Of a stretch of DNA of 64,000 nucleotides, positions 27,759 to 35,095 are shown one piece after another. Source of the stretch: Lujinxingia litoralis (GTDB lineage Bacteria > Myxococcota_A > Bradymonadia > Bradymonadales > Bradymonadaceae); the NCBI RefSeq assembly GCF_003260125.1, contig NZ_QHKO01000002.1:503378-567377 (forward strand), given 5' to 3'. Position 1 is the first letter of the stretch. Each line of letters starts with the position of its first letter. The notes under the pieces are model-generated. The model was not told the DNA's origin. It did no database searches and saw nothing but the letters and a program-made list of their open reading frames with translations. Both the position numbers and the translations under genes were made by a program.

Positions 27759-29237
27759 TCAAGAGTCGGAGCAGGTCAGCGGCGTGAATTCTCGGGATTC
27801 CGAAAGAATCTCGCCCTCTTCGGGGACTGATGCGTCTTGGAAACACCATAGCGAGATTGGCGTGGGTTGTGGATCGCCATTTTCATCGAAGTTCAGCGGA
27901 CCGCTGGCGCCCAGGTAGGTGATGGTGTCCCCGGCGAGCAATGAGTTGATCGCTTGCTGGGCCTCGACGGCGCGCGGGGTGATCTCGGGGCCCTGATTGA
28001 GGCGGCGCAGGCCACGGGCGAGCTCGGGGCCGGTGAAGCCCTCGGCGGCGGCAGCAAAGGCCAGGGCGTAGACCGCATCAAAAGCGTTGGCCACAAATTG
28101 ATATTTGTCGGGGTCGTCTTCGATCTTGGATTGAAATTGGGTGCGGAAGGTCAGGTAGGGCAGGTAGCCGGCGTCGCCGATGTTGCGCGGACCGGTACCC
28201 CAGATGCGTCCTTCCAACTCGGGATCGGCCTGCCCGGCGAGCTGGGCGTTTTTCATGGCGTCGACGCCGACGTAGAGGGGCTGGTTGGTGAGGGCGAGCT
28301 CGAAGTAGTCGATCAACTCCCAGGCCTCAGCGCTTCCCAGGATGGCGATGACGTCGGGCGGGGAGCTCTGGCTGGCGACGACAGCGACGTCTCCGGTGTA
28401 GTCGACGGGCTCGCCGACGCCGGAGTTTGTGTAGTTGTTGACCGTGAAGCGATCCTCGCCGCCGGAGGTGATTTCGGTCGGGAGCAGGGGGATGATGGTT
28501 TCGCTTAAGCCGTTGGCGTAGCTGTCGTTGCGCCGGGTCATGATGGCGAGCTTGGGCGCGGTGATCTCGGCTTCCGGCAGCGTGGTTTCCAGGGTGTGGG
28601 AGAGGAGCCGGGCAAAGGCCTCGGCCTGGATTTCATCGCTGGGGGCAGTGCGGAAGACCAGATCGTTGTCGGCGAGCCCACTGATGGTCTGGGCGGTGGC
28701 CGAGGGGCTCATCAGCAGCACGTCGTTGGGGACGGTGATGTCCTGGCTGATGCTGATGGTCTGGCTGGAGTTAAACCCGATGATGGTGCTGACGCCGACG
28801 TTGTTGACCAGGTGTTCGGCGGCCTGGCGCGCGGTGGCGTTATTGCCCTGCGTGTCGCAGACGACCAGACCGAGGCGACGTCCGGCGATGCCGCCAAAGC
28901 CGTTGATGTTATCGGTGGCCAGCAGGATCGATTCGAGCATCGGCGTGCCAAAGCCGGCGCCGGAGCCCGAAAGTTCCAGGACGACGCCCATCACGAAGGC
29001 GTTCTCACTGTCGGTGTCGCCCTCCAGGCGCTGGCAGGGCCCCCCGGTGAGTTGATTGTTCGGGGCGGTGCCGGGGTCGGCGCAGAGGCCCTCGGAGGTG
29101 CAGATCTGATTGGCTCCGCATTCGCTGGCGTCGCTGCACTGGTCGAGGTCCAGGGTGAGGCTGCAGCCGGTGGTGAAGAAGAGCCCTCCGAAGAGCGCCA
29201 GCGGGAGGAGTTTGGACAGGGAGTGAGACGCACCCAT
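27759..29237 (-). CDS. branched-chain amino-acid type substrate-binding lipoprotein, paralogue 2
   Basis: The 492-residue product shares the plan and much of the sequence of the gene downstream: lipobox TTGC (Cys25), a Cys-rich segment (CSDASECGANQIC), then a Peripla_BP_6 domain with matching blocks such as GLVVCDTQGN, LLMSPSATAQTISGL and FVANAFDAVYALA. It lacks the long acidic C-terminal tail of paralogue 1. The ATG at 29237 follows GAGG. The pair looks like a tandem duplication and heads a three-gene leftward unit ending in the peptidase. Confidence 0.82.
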   Translation of the reverse strand: MGASHSLSKLLPLALFGGLFFTTGCSLTLDLDQCSDASECGANQICTSEGLCADPGTAPNNQLTGGPCQRLEGDTDSENAFVMGVVLELSGSGAGFGTPMLESILLATDNINGFGGIAGRRLGLVVCDTQGNNATARQAAEHLVNNVGVSTIIGFNSSQTISISQDITVPNDVLLMSPSATAQTISGLADNDLVFRTAPSDEIQAEAFARLLSHTLETTLPEAEITAPKLAIMTRRNDSYANGLSETIIPLLPTEITSGGEDRFTVNNYTNSGVGEPVDYTGDVAVVASQSSPPDVIAILGSAEAWELIDYFELALTNQPLYVGVDAMKNAQLAGQADPELEGRIWGTGPRNIGDAGYLPYLTFRTQFQSKIEDDPDKYQFVANAFDAVYALAFAAAAEGFTGPELARGLRRLNQGPEITPRAVEAQQAINSLLAGDTITYLGASGPLNFDENGDPQPTPISLWCFQDASVPEEGEILSESREFTPLTCSDS

Positions 29238-29489
29238 GATCGACCTCAAGAGAGCAAATAAAGAACCAGTTAGCGAAGTGGTTTTTACCGTATCAGAGGG
29301 CCCGGGCCAAGACCTCAGGTGCGGCGGAAGGGAGAAGAGCGTTGTGGCGCCGAAAGGGCGCAAAACCTGCGCGTTGTGGGGGCCAAACTGGCAGGAGAAG
29401 GCCGGGGGGAGCCGTGGGGGTAGGACGCGAATCCGGAGGATATGTTATAGAGCCGCCATGGATCCGCAGAGAGGGTCGAGGAGCCGGCA

Positions 29490-29861
29490 ATGGTTGGAGA
29501 TGTGATGCGGGAGTTGGAGCGCTTTGATCGGGTGTTGCGCTGGCGGGTGCGCGTGAGTGCGGTGTGCTACGCGCTCTTTGTGGCGGTGGGGCTGGCGGCC
29601 AACTGGCAGGGATGGCTGGATCGGGAGCCCACACCGGTGGTGGCGCTCTTGCTGGTGGCGTTTTTTGTGTGGCCTCAGCGTGCGCTGCCGCGGGGCTTCA
29701 AACTCGAGGAGGTGTCGCACGGTGGCGAGGCGCTGGAGGCGTCGCGGGCACGACTCGATCGGCGATTGCGGGCGGTGCGGGGGCTCTACTTTCTGGGGGC
29801 GGTGGTGATTCTGGTGATCGCACCCTGGGTGATGGGCAAGCCGGTGTGGGCGGGGATTTGA
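29490..29861 (+). CDS. small membrane protein, function unknown
   Basis: A 123-residue protein with two closely spaced hydrophobic segments near residues 23-36 and 49-60 and a third near 100-116. A charged helix lies between the last two. No family is recognised. The ATG at 29490 has CGAGGAG before it; an alternative start five codons later is possible. Its base composition resembles the neighbours. It is transcribed away from the substrate-binding genes. Confidence 0.65.
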   Translation: MVGDVMRELERFDRVLRWRVRVSAVCYALFVAVGLAANWQGWLDREPTPVVALLLVAFFVWPQRALPRGFKLEEVSHGGEALEASRARLDRRLRAVRGLYFLGAVVILVIAPWVMGKPVWAGI

Positions 29862-29956
29862 AGGTGGGGTTTGGTTTGTAAGGGTATGGTTTTGTTGGGG
29901 TTATGGGCTTTCTGGTATGAGGGGCCGTTTCGGTGGCCCAAGCGAGCGAACATAAG

Positions 29957-31432
29957 ATGATGAAGCGTGCGTATGTGGGTGTGCTTTCGGCGGTGGTCGT
30001 CCTGACAAGTGCCTGTGCGACGAGTGGTGGCTCGGTGGAAGAGTTGAGCTCGGCGCAGTGTGTCAGCGCGCAGGGGCAGCGTTTTCTGACGTACTGCGCG
30101 TCGCCTCAGGCCGCCGAGCAGGCCCGGCGCAATCAGGTGCTGGAGCGGGCCCGGCTCGCCGGGGAGTCGATCGATGCGCTGATTCCACTGCCGACCGACG
30201 GGGCGCCGGTGTGGGGTGTGGCGAGCGCGCCGGTGACGGTGCAGGTGTTTGCCGACTTGCGTTGTGCGTCGTGTGCGCGCGGGCACGAGATGCTCAAGCA
30301 GATGATGGCCGAGCGCCAGGGAGTGCGGGTGCTCTACCGGCACTGGCCGCCGGGGGAGGACCGGGAGCTGCGGGGGGCGCAGGCCGGGTTGCTGGCGGCG
30401 GAGTCCCAGGGGAAGTTCTGGGAGTTTCTGGGGGAGGTGTATGCCGCTCCGCAGGACCTGAGTGCGCGGCGTCTGGAGGCGATCGCGCTGAGGCTGGGGC
30501 TGGATGTGGAGCGCTGGCGAGAGGATCGCGACGGGGAGTATCGCGCGCAGGTGATCGCGCGCGACCGGGCGATTGGCGAGCGCGTGGGGGTCGAGGGTAC
30601 GCCGACGTACTTTGTGAATGGTCGGCGTGTGGTGGGGTTGGTCAGCGCCGAGGAGTGGATGGCCGTGGTCGATCAGGAGAGCGCAGCGTCGGAGGCGTTG
30701 CTTAAGGCCGGAGTGGCGGCCGAGTCGGTGAGCTGGCGACGTACGCTGGAGAATTATCAGCCGGTGGACTGGGAGGCGGTGGCCGAGGTGGAGCAGGAGG
30801 CCGCCGAGGATGAGTTTGAGGTGGCCTGGATTCCGGTTGGCGAGTCACCGGTGGCCGGAGCCGCCGCCGAGGATGCGCGGGTAACGGTGGTGGTGTTTTC
30901 TGATTTTCAGTGCGGGTTCTGCAACCAGGCGCGGGGTACCTGGGATGCGCTGGTGGAACACTATGGTGAGCGGGGATTGAGGCTGGTGTACAAGCATTAT
31001 CCCCTGCCGATGCATCCGCGCGCGGCACACGCGGCGGCGGCTTCGGTGGTGGTGGAAGACGGGGGGGATTTCTGGGCGATGCACGATTTGCTCTTTGAGT
31101 CGCGGGAGGACTTAAGCGATGAGCGCCTGGAGGCGATGGCGCGCCAGGCCGGATATCGAGGTGAGGATCTCTACGCGCGGATGCGCAGCGACGAGGTGAC
31201 CGCGCGCATTCAGGCCGACGTGAACGCGGGTTATGCGGCCGGGGTGCGGGGCACGCCGACCTTCTTTATCAACGGCATCAAGCTGGTCGGAGCCTGGTCG
31301 CTCGAAGAACTCGCTCCGCTGATCGAGGATCAGCTGGAGCTGGCCGGGGTGCTCAGCGAGCTGGCCGAGGCCCGGGGCGAAGAGCTCTATCGGGCGTTGG
31401 TGGAGGTGAACCAGGAGCCGGCCGAGCGCTGA
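29957..31432 (+). CDS. lipoprotein with two DsbA-like thioredoxin domains
   Basis: The 491-residue product has a lipobox LTSAC (Cys20) and two DsbA/Thioredoxin_4 domains in tandem. Domain 1 (about 85-240) has CASC at 103-106 and the cis-proline loop GTPTYFVNG; domain 2 (about 290-475) has CGFC at 319-322 and GTPTFFING. It should act outside the cytoplasm in disulfide formation or isomerisation, perhaps for the many Cys-rich lipoproteins encoded around it. The ATG at 29957 fits the signal sequence; ribosome-binding support is weak. A double-DsbA lipoprotein is uncommon. Confidence 0.85.
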   Translation: MMKRAYVGVLSAVVVLTSACATSGGSVEELSSAQCVSAQGQRFLTYCASPQAAEQARRNQVLERARLAGESIDALIPLPTDGAPVWGVASAPVTVQVFADLRCASCARGHEMLKQMMAERQGVRVLYRHWPPGEDRELRGAQAGLLAAESQGKFWEFLGEVYAAPQDLSARRLEAIALRLGLDVERWREDRDGEYRAQVIARDRAIGERVGVEGTPTYFVNGRRVVGLVSAEEWMAVVDQESAASEALLKAGVAAESVSWRRTLENYQPVDWEAVAEVEQEAAEDEFEVAWIPVGESPVAGAAAEDARVTVVVFSDFQCGFCNQARGTWDALVEHYGERGLRLVYKHYPLPMHPRAAHAAAASVVVEDGGDFWAMHDLLFESREDLSDERLEAMARQAGYRGEDLYARMRSDEVTARIQADVNAGYAAGVRGTPTFFINGIKLVGAWSLEELAPLIEDQLELAGVLSELAEARGEELYRALVEVNQEPAER

Positions 31433-31576
31433 GGAGTGCCGGGGATGCCTGCGCTGGCCGCCGGGTTCGGGCTGTGCTAGCGTGGGCCTCATCATAAGAG
31501 AACAGGAGGGCGCGCGACGTTGTCGAGGCTGTGGACGCGCTGGATCACACTTTTGCTTTAGAAGGCGAGGTGAGCC

Positions 31577-33280
31577 ATGCGAAGAGGTCTTGCGTGGAGT
31601 TGTGTGGTGTGGTGGTGGGCCGGGCTCTGCGGCTGCGTGTTGATGTTCGACGGGGAGGCCGCGTTGGATGCTCCGGGAACAGAGAATGGCGAGGCGCCGG
31701 TGGCCACCATTCTTCAGGGGCCGGAGACGATGGCGCGGGGGCGTAGCGCGATCTTTGAGCTGGCCTGTGAGCCTGCGGATTGTGCGCTGGAGTGCGCGCG
31801 TGATGAGGGGGAGTATGACACCTGTGAGAGCCCCTATATCTGGGAGGATGTGAGCGAGGGGGAGCATCGCCTGAGAGTGCGGGCGCGGGCACAAGCACAC
31901 GTGGGCGCTGACGTATGGTGGGACTTTGAGGCTCGTCCGGGGGTGGGGTTGGTGGTGACCGGGGAGCTCTCGGTCGATCGATTCTATCGAAATGTGGGGA
32001 GCCTGGAGATCGCCTGCGAGGAGGCCGAGTGCGTGCTGGAGTGCGGACTCTGGCAGCTGGGTGAGGGATGTGATGAGGCACAGTGCGCCACGAAGATGTA
32101 CCTCGATTGCAGTCAGTCACCGGTGGAAGTTGAGGTGATGGAGTTGGGACGCTACCTGCTGGAAGTGGAGGCCTGCCGTCGCGATGGGACGCTCTGCGAG
32201 GTGGAGGAGCGACGCTTTAAGGTTGAGGCTCCAAAGTGGGCGATGGTCAGCGCCGGGGGCCGGCATAGCTGTGGGATTCTACAAAATCAGCATCTCTACT
32301 GCTGGGGAGCCAATGATTCGGGGCAGCTTGGGGAGGCGGGGGTTACCGAGGCCAGGGCTCCCTTGCGCATTGACGGCCGGTGGAGTTGGGTGAGTGCGGG
32401 CGAAGCGCATAGTTGCGGCATTGATGAGAAGGGCAGGCTCTACTGCTGGGGGGGCAATGAACTCAATCAGGCCGCGCCGGGAGAGGGGGAGTGGGTAGGG
32501 GTGACGCGCCTGGGGATGCGCAGCGATTGGGAGCGGGTCGAGGTGGGTGCCGAGCATAGCTGTGGGGTGCGCGTGGGTAAGCTCTATTGCTGGGGTTCCG
32601 GGGCAGCGGGGCAGGTGGGGCCGGCGAGCAGCTACTCGGAGGGGATGATGGTGGAGATTAATGCGGCCTCGGGGAGCTGGTCAGGGGAGCTGGCAGTGGG
32701 GCCGACGCATACCTGTGCAGGGGCGGCCGATAGTGTTTGGTGTTTTGGCGATACCACCCATGGTGCGGTGGGGCATACGTTGGAAGAGGCGACGTTTGGC
32801 GAGGCCCTGGAGGTGTCCGGGGCTCAGGGGTTGACGCGGCTGGTCGCTGGGGAGCGATACAGCTGTGGCCGCGACAGCACCGGGGAGGTGTATTGCTGGG
32901 GCGAAGATGTAAGAGAGGACCCGGAGGGGGCGGTGATTTCGTTGGCGGCGACGCCGATCGCTGAGACTGCTGCGATCGCAGTGCTCAGCGGTGGGGCTGA
33001 GCACATCTGCGGGATCGACACCGAGGGAGGGCTCTGGTGCTGGGGGGAAAACACCTGGCGGCAGATCAGCAGCGATGCCGGAGAGGGAAGAAGCGAGGTG
33101 GTACAGGTGGCTTCAACTCGAAGCTGGAGTCAGGTGAGCGCCGGTGGCGAGCATAGCTGTGCGATTGAGCGGGAGAGTCGCAAGCTCTATTGCTGGGGAC
33201 GCTCCCGGGATGGTCGGTTGGGCTCGGAGATGACCGGCGCCGCAGTGGGGCAGCCGCGAGCGGTGGCCTGGGAGTATTGA
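31577..33280 (+). CDS. RCC1-repeat lipoprotein
   Basis: The 567-residue protein starts with a lipoprotein signal ending LCGC (Cys20). Residues 45-215 hold two Cys-rich segments (LACEPADCALEC and IACEEAECVLECG), probably paired Ig-like domains. The C-terminal 350 residues contain about seven RCC1 beta-propeller repeats of the form SAGxxHSCGI...LYCWG. In Myxococcota such lipoproteins are often many-copied and of unknown role, likely binding or adhesion. The ATG at 31577 follows CGAGGTGAG. The GGTGCCAGG array starts 17 bases after its stop. Confidence 0.85.
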   Translation: MRRGLAWSCVVWWWAGLCGCVLMFDGEAALDAPGTENGEAPVATILQGPETMARGRSAIFELACEPADCALECARDEGEYDTCESPYIWEDVSEGEHRLRVRARAQAHVGADVWWDFEARPGVGLVVTGELSVDRFYRNVGSLEIACEEAECVLECGLWQLGEGCDEAQCATKMYLDCSQSPVEVEVMELGRYLLEVEACRRDGTLCEVEERRFKVEAPKWAMVSAGGRHSCGILQNQHLYCWGANDSGQLGEAGVTEARAPLRIDGRWSWVSAGEAHSCGIDEKGRLYCWGGNELNQAAPGEGEWVGVTRLGMRSDWERVEVGAEHSCGVRVGKLYCWGSGAAGQVGPASSYSEGMMVEINAASGSWSGELAVGPTHTCAGAADSVWCFGDTTHGAVGHTLEEATFGEALEVSGAQGLTRLVAGERYSCGRDSTGEVYCWGEDVREDPEGAVISLAATPIAETAAIAVLSGGAEHICGIDTEGGLWCWGENTWRQISSDAGEGRSEVVQVASTRSWSQVSAGGEHSCAIERESRKLYCWGRSRDGRLGSEMTGAAVGQPRAVAWEY

Positions 33281-33296
33281 GCCGGTGGGGCGTACT

Positions 33297-33404
33297 GGTG
33301 CCAGGCGTGCGAACGAGGCGATTGAGCGCACTGGTGCCAGGCGTGCGAACGAGGCGATTGAGCGCACTGGTGCCAGGCGTGCGAACGCGGCGCTTAGAGC
33401 CCCA
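33297..33404 (+). repeat. 36-bp tandem repeat array, three copies (GGTGCCAGG family)
   Basis: Copies start at 33297, 33333 and 33369, exactly 36 bases apart, each GGTGCCAGGCGTGCGAACG plus a GAGGCGATTGAGCGCACT-like half. The first two are nearly identical. The third degenerates after the core and includes the stop codon (33394-33396) of the convergent ATP-grasp gene. Orientation follows the upstream RCC1 gene. Confidence 0.9.
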
Positions 33405-34839
33405 GGCGCTCGGGCAGCGTTTCTTCCAGATTTGCTTTTGCCCGGGCTGGCGAGTCTCCCAGGGCGATGATGTCAAATTTTCCGAGTTCGGCCAGTGGGC
33501 CCACATTGTAGAGCACAAAGCTGCCGCGTGTGTGTTCGGCGCTGTAGAGATCATCGCCCAGCAGATCGCAGAGTTCTTCAAAGGTCATGCCCCGGTGAGA
33601 TTCGGGGAGGTAGAAGTCGGTAGCGATGTAGTCGGGGCGGGCTGTGGGAGGCTGGCCAAAGAGCCGATCGATGAGATGCATGGGGGTGGAGGTGCCGCCC
33701 CAGCGGCCGTTGCACTCGGTGATCTGGGGATGCGCGTCGGGGGAGTTCGGATCGCCGGAGACGATGAAGTCAAAGGAGCAGCGCCCCACGTAGCCCAGGT
33801 GTTGAAGTGTGTCACAGACTTTGAGGGAGGCCCTTCCCATTCGCTGGTTCAGTGCCTCGGGCAGGGTTGAGGGGCGACTGCCGAGAAACATTTTTTCGGG
33901 GCCTTTGAGGAGCTGTTCGTAGACGCCGTCGAGCCTGGGGGGGCCTTCGGACGCCGGAGGGATCCAGACCTGGGTGGAGGGGGATAGATCGGTCTCAACC
34001 CACTCCACGATCAGTACGTCTTCGCCTTCACTCCACTGCGTGCGGGTGAGGAAAGCGCGAACCCGGTTGAGGACCTCGTCGGGAGGAGCGTTGCGAATCT
34101 TGCGGGCGTCGAGCACCAGGTTGCCCATCGCCGAGGCGCAGCGGGTGCGCTTGAGGCCGACGCGGTCGCAACGCGTGGCGAGTTCCGAGAGCGCGTTGGC
34201 GATGGTCTCAGGAGTCGAGGCCCGCAGGGTCTCGACGATCCATTCTGGCCCGAGCACGTCTTCAACCAGGGTGGAGAGGTGGCTCTTGTCGTTTGCGATC
34301 CACAAAATGGGAGGGGGCGGGCCGAGGACGGCGCAGGGCATATCGGCGTGGTTGCTGAAGGCTTCGGCCAGTTCCCAGACGGTTTCAATGGCCATGTAAG
34401 GGTGGATGGTTAGCCCGCGCGCAGCGCGGGCGTGAGCGCTCAGGTGATCGAGCGCTTCCGGGGTCCGGCAGGCCCGGGCGATCGCACGTGGATCATCATC
34501 GGCGGCCAGAAGGAGCCGGGGGGCTCCGAGTTTGAGAGAAGTCTGGCAGTAGGCCTCGTAGCCGGGCACCGGGGTGGTGCTGGCGGCGAAGAGATCCCGG
34601 CTACCTGCGCGCACGCGCGCGCGGTGCTGATACTCCTCGATGCCCACGATGTCGTCGAGGAATGGGATCCCGGTGACGTCTTCCAGGTGGAGTTGAGGCC
34701 AGGTCGACGCGTGGTGGTCGAAGCGGTGATGACGATAGGGCTGCAGCCGTTGGTCGAGCTCCCAGCGGACTCGAAGCTCGGCAGCAACGCGTCGGGCATC
34801 TTCACGATCGGCAGGGGAGAGGCTGAGAGTCTGCATCAT
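33394..34839 (-). CDS. ATP-grasp-like protein, substrate unknown
   Basis: The 481-residue product shows an ATP-grasp-like C-terminal half: a YVGRCSFDF strand, the metal-binding segment ITECNGRWGGTSTP and basic residues upstream in SAMGNLVLDARKI. The N-terminal 160 residues look like a pre-ATP-grasp domain. Such enzymes form peptide-like bonds between a carboxylate and an amine. The ATG at 34839 has GGAG upstream; the in-frame GTG at 34848 is less likely. No adjacent peptide-precursor or cofactor gene gives a clue. Its stop codon lies inside a repeat unit. Confidence 0.65.
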   Translation of the reverse strand: MMQTLSLSPADREDARRVAAELRVRWELDQRLQPYRHHRFDHHASTWPQLHLEDVTGIPFLDDIVGIEEYQHRARVRAGSRDLFAASTTPVPGYEAYCQTSLKLGAPRLLLAADDDPRAIARACRTPEALDHLSAHARAARGLTIHPYMAIETVWELAEAFSNHADMPCAVLGPPPPILWIANDKSHLSTLVEDVLGPEWIVETLRASTPETIANALSELATRCDRVGLKRTRCASAMGNLVLDARKIRNAPPDEVLNRVRAFLTRTQWSEGEDVLIVEWVETDLSPSTQVWIPPASEGPPRLDGVYEQLLKGPEKMFLGSRPSTLPEALNQRMGRASLKVCDTLQHLGYVGRCSFDFIVSGDPNSPDAHPQITECNGRWGGTSTPMHLIDRLFGQPPTARPDYIATDFYLPESHRGMTFEELCDLLGDDLYSAEHTRGSFVLYNVGPLAELGKFDIIALGDSPARAKANLEETLPERLGL

Positions 34840-34976
34840 GGGCTCCACGGGCTCGGACTGGTGAGTGCGAGCTTGCCTTATAACGCGCCGGCTTCTGCTG
34901 GGGAAAGTCGAATTGGGCCCGCGGGGGCGGAGGGATCGCGGGCGAGGTGATGCGTTGCGTGCGGTTGAATATGATT

Positions 34977-34993
34977 TTGAAAACCGTTTTCAA
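34977..34993. promoter_or_regulatory. Fur-box-like operator upstream of the TonB-dependent receptor
   Basis: TTGAAAACCGTTTTCAA is a perfect 8-1-8 dyad; its inner 7-1-7 form TGAAAAC-C-GTTTTCA matches the Fur pattern TGAxAAxnxTTxTCA. A TTGACA -35-like hexamer follows at 34999-35004 and an AT-rich stretch about 16 bases later. Iron repression of the receptor is inferred. Confidence 0.65.
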
Positions 34994-35095
34994 CGAAATT
35001 GACAATCTATTTCAAAACCGATAGACGGGCGCCAGAAGTTCGTAGCGCCTGCCAGGTGGTGGGCGATTTCTCCATAGCATTGAAAGGAATCAGGC

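Noticed and set aside
33285..33470. Open frame reading GARRANEA repeats across the 36-bp array
   Set aside because: The frame is a by-product of a repeat length divisible by three; it has no start signal, and similar frames appear at every array.
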